From: Mycobacterium sp. E3198
GTDB taxonomy: Bacteria; Actinomycetota; Actinomycetes; Mycobacteriales; Mycobacteriaceae
NCBI RefSeq assembly: GCF_001667015.1
Contig: NZ_LZIS01000158.1
Span: forward strand, 1 to 46,573
Length of the DNA stretch: 46,573 bases
Reading direction: 5' to 3'
Each line of letters opens with the position of its first letter. Position 1 is the first letter of the stretch. This document shows positions 18,616 to 29,182 of the stretch, piece by piece. The notes under the pieces are model-generated. The model ran no database searches, was not told where the DNA came from, and was given only the letters and a program-made list of their open reading frames with translations. The position numbers and the translations under genes are program-made.

Positions 18616-18692
18616 ATCCCCCTGCGCCGAACGTGCATTCATGGCGAGGATGCGGCGGATTTCTCGCCCTCAGGACACGCTCGGCGCGGAAC

Positions 18693-20198
18693 CTAGGCGG
18701 TCAGGTCCCGGGTGGCCGGCCCTTCCAGCAGGGTGCCGTCCGGCGCGAAGCGCGACCCGTGCAGCGGGCATTCCCACGCGTTGTCGGCGTCGTTCCAGTT
18801 CACGATCCCGCCCAGGTGCGGGCACACCGGCGAGACGCGGTGCTCGGTGCCGTTGACCCGGCAGCGCGCCTCCAGGTGCCAGGGGGGCCCGCTCACCACG
18901 CCGCCCTCGCCGTTGACCGGGCTGCGACGGCCGGTGCGGATTGCCGGCGTGATCCAGCCCTTCGCCAGGTCGAAGCCGACCTCGAGGTTGGCCTGCAGGG
19001 CCGTCACTAGGCCCGACAGCTCGTGCGGGCTCCAGCTGGCGAACGCGCTGGACCAGTCCATCCGCCCGCCCAGGATGCGGCTCGACAGCGCGAGCGCGGC
19101 GGCGGGGCCGTTCGTCATGCCCCACTTGTTGAAACCCGTTGCGAGAAAGATGGTTTCGGTGCCCGGAAGGATGGGCCCCACATACGGCAGGTGGTCGATG
19201 GGCGTGTAATCCTGCGCCGACCAGAAGTGGGTCTGCACGGCGCCCGGGTAGTGCTTGCGCGCCCAGTCGGAGAGCTCCGCCAGCGATTTCGACGGGCTCT
19301 TCTTGCGACCCACCGTGTGGCCGGCCCCGCCCACGATCAGCCGCTCCCCGTCGGCGACGGGCGCGTAGCGCACCGAACGCGTCGGCGAATCGGTGGAGAT
19401 CATCATCGGCCGGGTGATCTTGCCGGGGACCTTGAAGGCCAGGCAATACGACCGGCTCGGCTTCACCCGCGCGAAATAGCCGCCGCGATCCAGGATCGGG
19501 ATCCCCGTGGCCAGCACCAGCTGGCCGGCCTCGAGTTCCACATCGCGCTGCGCGGCGTCGTTGACGTGCACGCGCACGCCCTTACCGCGCCACGACACCC
19601 GCCGGACCCGCGTGTGCTCGACCAGCCGTCCCCCGCGGTCGAGGAGCTCGGTGGCCAGCGAGTCCAGGAACGGCATGGGGTCGAACTGCGCCTGGTCGGG
19701 CAGCCGCACGCCGCCGTGGTACGGAAACGGCACGTCCGCGTCGTCGTCCCACACCACCGGCAGCCCCACCGCCTCGCCGGCCTTCAGCTCCGCCCGCGCG
19801 GACGAGACGCCCTTTGCGGACTGGGCATAGGTGTAGGCGTCCTCGCGCTGCACCGCGATGCCGTGCGACTCGCAGTGTTGCAGCACCCAGTCCCGGCCCT
19901 CCCGGTTGCCGTCGACGTAGGCCCGCGCCACGTCCCTGCCGTGCCTGGGCAGCAGCCGGGACAGCTGGGTGCCCTGCAGCAAGCTGATCTTGGCGGTGGT
20001 GTTTCCGGTGGCGCAGGCACCGACCATGCGCGCCTCCAGCACCAACGTGTCCATGCCGGCGCGGGCCAGCAGCACGGCGGTCATCAGGCCGGTGATCCCG
20101 GCACCGACGACGATGACGTCGGCGGAACGGGGACCGTCATCAAGCTGGCTTGCAGCCCAAGGCTGTTCGGCTCGGTCGGCCAACCACAAAGAAGTCAC
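18693..20198 (-). CDS. FAD-dependent oxidoreductase (DAO) with Rieske [2Fe-2S] domain
   Basis: The product is 501 aa from a GTG. The FAD site is DVIVVGAGITGLMTAVLLAR; the DAO fold continues to about residue 400 (FLATGFNKWGMTNG). A C-terminal Rieske domain supplies Cys459 and His461 (CPHLGG) and Cys477 and His480 (CPLHGSRF). Proteins of this layout are common in bacteria and are annotated as DAO-Rieske oxidoreductases; the donor and acceptor are unknown. The coiled-coil gene lies 60 bp upstream on the same strand and may share its transcript. Confidence 0.92.
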   Translation of the reverse strand: MTSLWLADRAEQPWAASQLDDGPRSADVIVVGAGITGLMTAVLLARAGMDTLVLEARMVGACATGNTTAKISLLQGTQLSRLLPRHGRDVARAYVDGNREGRDWVLQHCESHGIAVQREDAYTYAQSAKGVSSARAELKAGEAVGLPVVWDDDADVPFPYHGGVRLPDQAQFDPMPFLDSLATELLDRGGRLVEHTRVRRVSWRGKGVRVHVNDAAQRDVELEAGQLVLATGIPILDRGGYFARVKPSRSYCLAFKVPGKITRPMMISTDSPTRSVRYAPVADGERLIVGGAGHTVGRKKSPSKSLAELSDWARKHYPGAVQTHFWSAQDYTPIDHLPYVGPILPGTETIFLATGFNKWGMTNGPAAALALSSRILGGRMDWSSAFASWSPHELSGLVTALQANLEVGFDLAKGWITPAIRTGRRSPVNGEGGVVSGPPWHLEARCRVNGTEHRVSPVCPHLGGIVNWNDADNAWECPLHGSRFAPDGTLLEGPATRDLTA

Positions 20199-20258
20199 GG
20201 CTGGGCTGATACCCGCGGAGCGCCCGGGAAAACCTGGCCGCCCCCCGAACAGCGGCGA

Positions 20259-20996
20259 TCACGCCCCTTTGAGCTGCGCTTTCGCCTCTTTGACCGATTC
20301 GGCGGCGGCGCGGTCGGCCCGCTCCGCCTTGTCGTAGGCGGCCTCGGCCCGCTCGAGTCGGCGCTCGGCTTCGCGCAGGGCCGCCCGCGCCTCGTCGCGC
20401 TCGGCTTTCCGCCGCGCCAGGGCGTCGGCGGCTTCGGCCTTGTCCCGCTCGGCATCGGCGACGGCCGACTTCAGCTTGTCCAGGCGTCGCTGCGCGGCCG
20501 TGGGGCGCTTGGGGGGTGTCGATGCGGGCGCCGCGTCGCCGACGCCGAACCCCGACCAGCTTTCGGGCTTGGTCAGCCGGCCGAGCCGCTCGGCGACGCC
20601 GGGGTCGGCGACCGCGGCCTGCAGCGTGCCGGTGAGGTCCTCGCGCACCGACGCCGACGGCCGCTTCACCTCGGCGGCTTCCAGTGCGGCCCGGGTGAGC
20701 GCGTCGATCAGTTTGCGTTGCTCGGCCGACAGGTCACGGATGCGTTCGCCGTCCATCTCCGCGTGTGCGGCGCGCAGGCGGTCACCGAGGTCGGACAGGC
20801 GCTTCTTGGTGTCCGTGCGCCGCAGCGCGAGCCGGTTGACGATCCAGGCCGCCGTCGTCGGCTTGCGCGCCGCCGAGATCCGCTTGGCGGCCGCGGCGTC
20901 GCCGCGGCGCTTCGCGTCGGCGACCAACTCGGTGCGCAGTGCCGTGAAGGCGTCGGGTTCCGCCGAGTACAGACGGTCGAGTTCGTCGTCGGCCAT
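20259..20996 (-). CDS. Coiled-coil, charge-rich protein of unknown function
   Basis: The product is 245 aa from the ATG at 20996; the frame to 21227 adds unlikely residues. An N-terminal part (1-130, MADDELDRLYSAEPDAFTAL) is helical. The last 80 residues have heptad-like Ala/Glu/Arg/Lys patterning typical of a long coiled coil. The N-terminal KRISAARKPTTAAWIVNRL stretch is typical of a conserved actinobacterial family of unknown function. No motif names an activity. Confidence 0.75.
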   Translation of the reverse strand: MADDELDRLYSAEPDAFTALRTELVADAKRRGDAAAAKRISAARKPTTAAWIVNRLALRRTDTKKRLSDLGDRLRAAHAEMDGERIRDLSAEQRKLIDALTRAALEAAEVKRPSASVREDLTGTLQAAVADPGVAERLGRLTKPESWSGFGVGDAAPASTPPKRPTAAQRRLDKLKSAVADAERDKAEAADALARRKAERDEARAALREAERRLERAEAAYDKAERADRAAAESVKEAKAQLKGA

Positions 20997-21047
20997 GACG
21001 CCATGATCCCCGGCTGACGTTTCGTTGTGAACGCACGGGGCTATGTG

Positions 21048-22328
21048 ATGGTCATGCCCGCAAGCGATGCGAACGCGGATTCGCAGGTTTGGCCTCGCCG
21101 GTTCGTGTTGGCCGTGCTGGTCTTCGTCGGCATCATGGGCGTGATCGAGACAGCGTCGTTGACGTCGTGCCCGCACAGCACCTGCCACCGCCCCGGGGCC
21201 GCCGCGAAAACGCCTGCCGCCGCGCACATAACGATCACGCCGGGTGCGGGCGCGGGCGACGTCGACCCGCTGGCACCGGTCATGGTGAAAGCCGACGCGG
21301 GGACGCTGACCGACGTGCGCATGGTCAACGAGAGCGGCAAATCGGTGCAGGGCGTGATGACCCCGGACAACACCGTCTGGAAGCCCACCGTCCCGCTGGG
21401 GTACGGTCGCACCTACACGTTGACCGCCACCGGCCAGGGCGCCAACGGCGTTGCGGTCACGCAGGTTTCGTCATTCTCGACCCTGCGGCCTTCCAACCAG
21501 ACCAGGGTTTCGTTCACCACGACGGCCGAGGCCGCCCTGCACGACGGCGGCACCTACGGCGTCGGGACCGTGGTCGTCGCCCACTTCGACGAGCAGATCG
21601 CCGACCGGGCCGCCGCCGAGCGGCAGCTCAAGGTGACGACCAACCCACCGGTGCCCGGCTCGTGGTTCTGGGTCGACGACCAGAACGCCCACTGGCGCCC
21701 CGAGCGCTACTACGCCCCGGGCACCACCGTTACCGCCGAGGCCAAGATCTACGGAATCGCCTTGGGCGACGGGCTATTCGGGCAGGACGACACGCGGGTG
21801 TCGTTCCGCATCGGAGACGCCCACGTGTCCATCGCCGATGACGCCACCCATCAGGTCAGCGTGTTCGACAACGGCGCCCTGGTCAGGACCATGCCCACGT
21901 CGATGGGGATGGGCGGCACCGAGGACGTCGCCGGGCACACCATCTCGTTGTGGACCCCGCCCGGGGTCTACACCGTGCTCAGCAAAGGCAACCCGGTCGT
22001 GATGGACTCCTCGACGTTCGGGCTGCCCAAGAATTCACGCCTCGGCTATCGCGAGACGATCAACTGGGCCACCAAGATCAGCATCGACGGCATCTACCTG
22101 CACGAGCTCGACGCGACGGTGTGGGCCCAGGGGCACCGGGACACCTCGCATGGCTGCCTGAACCTCAACGCCGACAACGCGAAGTGGTTCTACGACTTCT
22201 CGGTACCCGGCGACGTGGTCGAGGTCCGCAACAGCGGCGGACCGCCGTTGACGCTCGCCCAGAACGGTGACTGGACGCTGAGCTGGGACCAGTGGCGCAA
22301 GGGCAGCGCGTTGCAGCCGGCGTCCTAG
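21048..22328 (+). CDS. L,D-transpeptidase (YkuD) with Ig-like domains
   Basis: The product is 426 aa. An N-terminal hydrophobic helix ends in LTSC, which fits a lipobox, so it may be a lipoprotein. Two Ig-like domains (about residues 55-170 and 150-250) precede the YkuD catalytic domain, where His352 (YLHELDA) and the SHGCLN motif (His368, nucleophile Cys370) are intact. Such enzymes make 3-3 cross-links in mycobacterial peptidoglycan and resist many beta-lactams. The ATG at 21048 has GGGG seven bases upstream; 21054 is an alternative. Which of the five M. tuberculosis paralogues is the orthologue needs an alignment. Confidence 0.92.
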   Translation: MVMPASDANADSQVWPRRFVLAVLVFVGIMGVIETASLTSCPHSTCHRPGAAAKTPAAAHITITPGAGAGDVDPLAPVMVKADAGTLTDVRMVNESGKSVQGVMTPDNTVWKPTVPLGYGRTYTLTATGQGANGVAVTQVSSFSTLRPSNQTRVSFTTTAEAALHDGGTYGVGTVVVAHFDEQIADRAAAERQLKVTTNPPVPGSWFWVDDQNAHWRPERYYAPGTTVTAEAKIYGIALGDGLFGQDDTRVSFRIGDAHVSIADDATHQVSVFDNGALVRTMPTSMGMGGTEDVAGHTISLWTPPGVYTVLSKGNPVVMDSSTFGLPKNSRLGYRETINWATKISIDGIYLHELDATVWAQGHRDTSHGCLNLNADNAKWFYDFSVPGDVVEVRNSGGPPLTLAQNGDWTLSWDQWRKGSALQPAS

Positions 22329-22443
22329 GGGCTGCGCCGAGTTTCGCTCGCAGTCAACGTCGTTCGACGCCACAGCCGCGCCGCTCGACGACCGGATGGT
22401 CAACGTTCACCGCGTATTCGCGCAACGCCCTCCCCGGAAAGTC

Positions 22444-22472
22444 TTGACTGATTCCAAATAAGAGAGTGATAT
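22444..22472 (+). promoter_or_regulatory. furA promoter: TTGACT-N17-TGATAT
   Basis: The -35 TTGACT is at 22444-22449 and the -10 TGATAT at 22467-22472, 17 bp apart. A start of transcription 7-8 nt later falls on the GTG at 22480, which makes furA leaderless. The same arrangement, with AT-rich DNA bound by FurA itself, is described for M. tuberculosis furA. Confidence 0.75.
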
Positions 22473-22479
22473 GGACCAC

Positions 22480-22920
22480 GTGTCCTCATCGCCGAGCAAC
22501 GCGGATCGGCTGCGCATGGCCGACCTGCGGGTGACCCGGCCCAGGCTTGCCGTCCTCGAGGTGGTGCACGCCAACCCCCATGCCGACACGGACACCATCT
22601 TCACCGCGGTGCGGGACGAGCTGCCCGACGTTTCGCGCCAGGCCGTCTACGACGTGCTCAGCGCGCTGACCGCGGTGGGCCTGGTGCGCCGGATCCAGCC
22701 GCTGGGCATGGTCGCCCGCTACGAGGCCCGGGTCGGCGACAACCACCACCACGTCGTGTGCCGCGCCTGCGGGGTCATCGCCGACGTCGACTGCGCGGTC
22801 GGAGAGGCGCCGTGCTTGACCCCGCTGGACGACAACCGCGTGCTGGAGGGCTTCGTCCTGGACGAGGCCGAAGTCATCTACTGGGGAATGTGCCCCGATT
22901 GCTCGACCGCAGATTCTTGA
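22480..22920 (+). CDS. furA: Ferric uptake regulator-like repressor FurA
   Basis: The product is 146 aa. The winged helix (LPDVSRQAVYDVLSALTAVG) is followed by the Fur metal-binding segment DNHHHVVCRACG (Cys94, Cys97) and a second CxxC, CPDC (Cys138, Cys141). It aligns closely with M. tuberculosis FurA, which represses katG and its own gene and is released by oxidants. I prefer the GTG at 22480 over the ATG at 22471, because the promoter -10 overlaps 22471 and the resulting N-terminus matches the M. tuberculosis protein. katG follows 48 bp downstream. Confidence 0.95.
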   Translation: MSSSPSNADRLRMADLRVTRPRLAVLEVVHANPHADTDTIFTAVRDELPDVSRQAVYDVLSALTAVGLVRRIQPLGMVARYEARVGDNHHHVVCRACGVIADVDCAVGEAPCLTPLDDNRVLEGFVLDEAEVIYWGMCPDCSTADS

Positions 22921-22932
22921 TCACTCCGGTGA

Positions 22933-25152
<2,220 letters not shown>

Positions 25153-25167
25153 TAGCCGGATACCAAG

Positions 25168-25202
25168 CGACACCCCGCGGGCCATCGGCTCGCGGGGTGT
25201 CG
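25168..25202 (+). terminator. Hairpin terminator after katG
   Basis: Perfect 12-bp stem (CGACACCCCGCG at 25168-25179, CGCGGGGTGTCG at 25191-25202) with an 11-nt loop, 16 bp after the katG stop. There is no U tract, as is usual for mycobacterial terminators. Confidence 0.8.
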
Positions 25203-25292
25203 TGCGTACGGGTGCTCAGGCCGGTCATTCTCCGCGACCTATAACTCACGCACACGACGCGCCGCGGGCGGTCGCACAGGTTTATGTCGCGG

Positions 25293-26054
25293 TCAGCGGG
25301 CGAAATCCCACTGGCCGTAGTCGGGCGCGAGGACGTCGTCGATGTCGACGTTGATCCCGCCCAGCAGCGGACTCGGGTTCGACGGGCTGTTGACGACGGC
25401 CTGATACAGCACCGCCGCCGGTTCGCGCGCCCCGTTCGACCACGACCTCGTCTGCCACGCCCACCGGTGGCCGGGTGTGCTGGAGTTGCCGATGACGCCG
25501 TCCCGGATCGCCCACCCGCAGGTCTGGGCATGCCCGTAGACGCCGGTGCGGCCGACGCCGAGCACCGAGTTGATCCCCCGAAGCCATTGCACCCCAGAGG
25601 TATTCCAGAAGTTCTCGTCGATGTTGTCGTCGATGCTGAAGAAGATCGGCGCCGAAGCCGGTCCCCCGGCCGCGGCGTGCAGCCGCTGCGCGGTCTGGGC
25701 GTCGGCCACGCCGCCGTCGTAGCCGCGGGTGGAGTCCGACGGATCGGGCCAGCCGGGCTTGCCGTACTGGAAGTTGCTGACGATCTGCAGACCGGCCGCG
25801 CGCAGCGAGTCCGCGTACTGGCGCGTGAGGGGCTTCGCCTCGAAGTTCGCGCCCGGCCGCGACTCGGACACGTAGTTCACCACCCCGGCGTAGCCGGCCC
25901 CCTTGATCTCCTCGGGTGCGATGCGCTTCTCGGCGAAATCGATCAGCTGCACGTCGGCGGCCCGCGCCTCGTTGACCGGCGCGGCCGCCGCGCCGAGGCC
26001 CAGGAGAACCGGTGCGGCGAATTTGAGGACGTCGCGCCGTGAGACCGATCGCAC
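25293..26054 (-). CDS. DUF1906 glycoside hydrolase-like protein, Tat-exported
   Basis: The product is 253 aa. The N-terminus SVSRRDVLKFAAP is a twin-arginine signal, and the rest has the DUF1906 TIM-barrel pattern: NYVSESRPGANF, LQIVSNFQYG, APIFFSIDDNID, RTGVYGHAQTC and GINVDIDDVLAPDYGQWDF. It is a relative of M. tuberculosis Rv2525c, a Tat substrate with a hydrolase-like structure whose activity is unproven. Ser-Ile-Asp-Asp near residue 135 sits where catalytic acids are expected. It starts with GTG 18 bp after the GMC oxidoreductase stop, so the two probably share a transcript. Confidence 0.88.
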   Translation of the reverse strand: MRSVSRRDVLKFAAPVLLGLGAAAAPVNEARAADVQLIDFAEKRIAPEEIKGAGYAGVVNYVSESRPGANFEAKPLTRQYADSLRAAGLQIVSNFQYGKPGWPDPSDSTRGYDGGVADAQTAQRLHAAAGGPASAPIFFSIDDNIDENFWNTSGVQWLRGINSVLGVGRTGVYGHAQTCGWAIRDGVIGNSSTPGHRWAWQTRSWSNGAREPAAVLYQAVVNSPSNPSPLLGGINVDIDDVLAPDYGQWDFAR

Positions 26055-26072
26055 GGCGCGATGGTAACAAAG

Positions 26073-27626
26073 TCAGATTCCGTGCTCGGCCGCGATGAAT
26101 TGCGCGGCCCGCTCGCCGATGACCACGCAGGGCGCCATCGTGTTGGCGCTGGTGATGCGCGGCATGATCGATGCGTCGGCGACGCGGAGGTTCTCCAGAC
26201 CGTAAACCTTCAGGCGTCCGTCGACCACCGACATGGTGTCGCGGCCCATCTTCGCCGTTCCGGATTCGTGCCAGTAGGTGGTCACGGCGTCGCGGAGGTA
26301 GCTGTCCAACTCGGCGCCCGACAGGTCGCCCGGCATGACCTCCCGCGCGACGAACGGACGAAGCTCCGGGGCGTTGCCGATCTCGCGCAGGGTCTCGATG
26401 CAGGCGATCGCGGTCTTGAGGTCTTCGGGGTCCGACAGCGCGTTGGCCTCGATCCGGATCGCATCGGACGGGTCGGGGCCGGACAAGCGCAACCGACCGC
26501 GGCTGCTGGGGTGCGTGGGCGAGCCGAACAGGATCCAACTGTTTTGTGGCAGGCCGTATTTCGCGACGCTCTCCGGGGTGGATTTGGGAAAGGGTCCCAG
26601 GCACGCGAACAGATCCGGGCCCCCGATGTCGGCCGCCCCCGAGTCCCAGAACAGCGCCGCGGCGACCTGGGTGTTGCCGCGCAGATCCTCGGGAAATTCC
26701 CACACGCAATCGAATCCGAAGTGGTCCTGGAAGTTGCGTCCGACGCCGGGCAGGTGCTGGCGGACCGTCACCCCGACGCCACGCAGTTCCGCGTCGTCGC
26801 CGACGCCGGACTGCATCAGCACCTTGGGCGTGTGAATCGCGCCGAGCGACAGCACCACCTCGACATCGGCGGCGATCCGGTGCACCGCCCCCCCGTGGAC
26901 GACCTCGACGCCGACGGCCCGCTTGCCTTCGAAAACCACCCGCGCGACCAGCGCGTGCGGCAGCACCGTCAGGTTCGGCTTGTCCAGGTATGGGGCGGTG
27001 TAGGTGCGAAACACCGACAGGCGCTTCCCGGCTCGCCAGCGCAGGTCCGCGATGGCCGCGCCGCGGGCGTCCTCCATCAGGCGCCCGTTGGGGCTCTGGT
27101 AGGTGGGGATCCCTACCGCCCGCGCTGCCGACAGCGTCGCCGCGGCCAGCGGATGCGCCTCCGGCGCCGGTTGCACGAACACCGGACCGCCCCTGCCCCG
27201 ATGGTTGGGCTCGCCGGTGCCGTCCCAATCCTCGATGCGCCGGTACAGATCGAGGACCTGTTCGTACGCCCAGGCCGGTTCGCCGGACTCGGCGGCGAAG
27301 TGGTCCCAGTCGCTGCGGTGCCCCCGCGCCCACACCATCAGGTTGATGCCGGATCCGCCGCCGAGCACCTTGCCCATCGAAAAGGGGATCGAGCGGCCGT
27401 GAATTCGCGGGTCGGGCTCGGACGCGAACCCCCAATCGCGTTCGCTCCCGAGGTTCAGCGGCCACTGGCCAGCCTCGGTGACGCTGGGGACGTCGTCGGG
27501 GCCGCCGGCCTCCAGCAGCAGCACCTTGACGTCGGGGTTCGCCGCCAACCGGCCGGCGATCACCGAGCCGGACGATCCCGCCCCGCACACGATGACGTCG
27601 TAACGCGCCTCCAACACAGCACCCAC
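26073..27626 (-). CDS. GMC-family FAD oxidoreductase
   Basis: The product is 517 aa from a GTG with GAGGAGCAATCA upstream. The N-terminal FAD site is DVIVCGAGSSGSVIAGRLA; GMC signatures are GKVLGGGSGINLMVWARG (about 83-100) and LSLGAIHTPKVLMQSGVG (about 259-277). The C-terminal catalytic segment has TYWHESGTAKMG with the base His and ITSANTMAP with the second Asn. Family members oxidise alcohols such as choline, glucose or long-chain alcohols. Upstream is a palindrome (27650-27667) that may bind a repressor. DUF1906 follows in the same direction. Confidence 0.93.
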   Translation of the reverse strand: MGAVLEARYDVIVCGAGSSGSVIAGRLAANPDVKVLLLEAGGPDDVPSVTEAGQWPLNLGSERDWGFASEPDPRIHGRSIPFSMGKVLGGGSGINLMVWARGHRSDWDHFAAESGEPAWAYEQVLDLYRRIEDWDGTGEPNHRGRGGPVFVQPAPEAHPLAAATLSAARAVGIPTYQSPNGRLMEDARGAAIADLRWRAGKRLSVFRTYTAPYLDKPNLTVLPHALVARVVFEGKRAVGVEVVHGGAVHRIAADVEVVLSLGAIHTPKVLMQSGVGDDAELRGVGVTVRQHLPGVGRNFQDHFGFDCVWEFPEDLRGNTQVAAALFWDSGAADIGGPDLFACLGPFPKSTPESVAKYGLPQNSWILFGSPTHPSSRGRLRLSGPDPSDAIRIEANALSDPEDLKTAIACIETLREIGNAPELRPFVAREVMPGDLSGAELDSYLRDAVTTYWHESGTAKMGRDTMSVVDGRLKVYGLENLRVADASIMPRITSANTMAPCVVIGERAAQFIAAEHGI

Positions 27627-27649
27627 TGATTGCTCCTCGATCGCGGCTG

Positions 27650-27667
27650 GGTATAGCTACCTATACC
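27650..27667 (-). promoter_or_regulatory. Operator-like palindrome GGTATAG-N4-CTATACC
   Basis: Perfect 7-bp arms with a 4-bp spacer sit 24-41 bp upstream of the GMC oxidoreductase GTG, overlapping any likely -10 region. The geometry suits a TetR- or GntR-type repressor. No regulator gene is adjacent. Confidence 0.45.
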
Positions 27668-27725
27668 TAATCCACGAATCGGCGAGCCGAGGGGTTCACG
27701 CCGTTGTGCGCTGGCGGCTTCGAGT

Positions 27726-27771
27726 GTGAGCTCAGGGCGCAAATCGGCGCCCGATCGCGCCCTGGGCTCAC
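27726..27771. repeat. Long near-perfect hairpin
   Basis: Outer arms 27726-27740 and 27757-27771 pair at 14 of 15 positions. An inner stem ATCGG (27743-27747) and CCGAT (27751-27755) continues it, with only a few unpaired bases and a 3-nt loop. It lies between two divergent promoters, so it may act as a bidirectional roadblock or be a dispersed repeat. Confidence 0.75.
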
Positions 27772-27818
27772 CCGGAAAGCCCTGGCAGCACACCCAAACG
27801 CGGTGCGCTCGGGCCTCG

Positions 27819-27863
27819 TTGCGTCATTTAGGTGGGCGAACTATAGTCTGGACACATGTCCAG
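27819..27863 (+). promoter_or_regulatory. Promoter TTGCGT-N17-TATAGT with inverted repeat CTGGACA-N2-TGTCCAG at the start site
   Basis: The -35 is at 27819-27824 and the -10 at 27842-27847. Transcription would begin near 27854, inside a perfect inverted repeat with 7-bp arms (27848-27854 and 27857-27863). A repressor bound there would block the glycosyltransferase operon, whose ATG is about 99 nt downstream. The promoter reading is mine and unproven. Confidence 0.6.
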
Positions 27864-27952
27864 TTTGCTGTCGCGGGGTTCGGGAGTCCGTTGAGAGCGA
27901 TGGATCGGGGGGCGGTCGCCCGCGTTGTTTCGTCGGCGGATAAGAGTTGAGT

Positions 27953-29182
27953 ATGCGAATTGCCCTGCTGTCCTATCGCAGTAAGGACCATTGCGGCGGA
28001 CAGGGCGTCTACGTGCGCCATCTCAGCCGCGGCCTGGTCGAACTCGGCCACGAGGTCGAGGTCTTCTCCGGCCAGCCCTATCCGGAGCTGCTCGATCCGC
28101 GGGTGCGGCTGACCAAGGTGCCCAGCCTGGACCTCTATCGCGAGCCCGACCCGTTCCGGGTGCCGCGCCCCAGCGAGATCCGCGACTCGATCGACCTGCT
28201 GGAACTGCTGACCGTGTGGACGGCCGGCTTCCCCGAACCGCGGACGTTCACCATGCGCGTCGCCCGGCTGCTGGCCGAACGGGCCAACGACTTCGACCTG
28301 GTGCACGACAACCAGAGCCTGGGCACCGGCCTGCTGGCGATCGCCGACGCGGGCCTCCCGGTGGTGGCCACCGTGCACCATCCCATCACCCGCGACCGGG
28401 TGCTCGACGTGGCCGCCGCGCGATGGTGGCGAAAGCCGTTGGTGCACCGCTGGTATGGCTTTTCCAAGATGCAGGAACAGGTGGCGCGCCGGATCCCCGA
28501 CCTGTTGACGGTCTCGTCGTCGTCGGCCGCGGACATCGTCGCCGACTTCGGCGTCTCCCCCGAACAACTGCACGTGGTGCCGTTGGGGGTGAACACCGAA
28601 CTGTTCCAGCCGAGTTCGCGGCCCCGGCACCCGGGCCGGGTCATCGCGATCGCCAGCGCCGACACCCCGCTGAAGGGCGTCCGCACGCTGTTGCACGCGG
28701 TCGCCAAGCTGCGCGCCCGCCGAGACGTCGAGCTGCGGCTGGTGGCCAAGGTGGAACCCAACGGCCCCACCCACAAACTCATCGCCGAACTCGGGATCTC
28801 CGACATCGTCCACATCACCAGCGGGCTGTCCGACGAGGCGCTCGCCGCGCTGTTCGCCTCGGCCGAGGTCGCCTGCATTCCGTCGCTCTACGAAGGGTTT
28901 TCGCTGCCCGCGGTGGAAGCCATGGCCAGCGGAACGCCGATCGTGGCGAGCCGGGTGGGCGCGCTCCCCGAGGTGCTGGGCACCGACGGCGCCTGCGCCG
29001 AGCTGGTGCCGCCCGCCGACGTCGACGCCCTCACCCGCGCGCTGGGTGAGCTGCTCGACTCGCCGGAAAAGCGCCGCACCATGGGCAAGGCCGGCCGCGA
29101 GCGCGCGATCAGCGTGTTCAGTTGGGAGGCGGTGGCCGCTCAGACCGTGCGGGTCTACGAGCGGGCGATCGCGCGATGCTGA
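27953..29182 (+). CDS. GT4 family glycosyltransferase
   Basis: The product is 409 aa from the ATG at 27953 (a TTG at 27947 is possible). The GT-B layout is clear: an N-terminal acceptor domain with CGGQGVYVRHLSRGL, then a donor domain with VVPLGVNTELF and the GT4 signature in which Glu314 and Glu322 are spaced by seven residues (EGFSLPAVEAM). It transfers a sugar from a nucleotide-activated donor with retention; the acceptor is unknown. It is the first gene of a run in which each gene overlaps the next, followed by a methyltransferase and an alpha/alpha-toroid protein. Confidence 0.92.
   Translation: MRIALLSYRSKDHCGGQGVYVRHLSRGLVELGHEVEVFSGQPYPELLDPRVRLTKVPSLDLYREPDPFRVPRPSEIRDSIDLLELLTVWTAGFPEPRTFTMRVARLLAERANDFDLVHDNQSLGTGLLAIADAGLPVVATVHHPITRDRVLDVAAARWWRKPLVHRWYGFSKMQEQVARRIPDLLTVSSSSAADIVADFGVSPEQLHVVPLGVNTELFQPSSRPRHPGRVIAIASADTPLKGVRTLLHAVAKLRARRDVELRLVAKVEPNGPTHKLIAELGISDIVHITSGLSDEALAALFASAEVACIPSLYEGFSLPAVEAMASGTPIVASRVGALPEVLGTDGACAELVPPADVDALTRALGELLDSPEKRRTMGKAGRERAISVFSWEAVAAQTVRVYERAIARC

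Larger units (their letters stand above)
27627..27952. other. 326-bp divergent intergenic region
   Basis: This stretch separates the GMC gene (minus) from the glycosyltransferase gene (plus). It contains the GMC-side palindrome, a long hairpin (27726-27771), and the glycosyltransferase promoter with its overlapping inverted repeat (27819-27863). Short open frames of 74-79 codons run through the hairpin and promoter and are not believable genes. Confidence 0.7.

Noticed and set aside
25282..27588. 768-codon antisense-like frame across the DUF1906 and GMC genes
   Set aside because: The translation is Arg/Gly/Pro-rich without domains, and both real genes on that strand are well supported in another frame.
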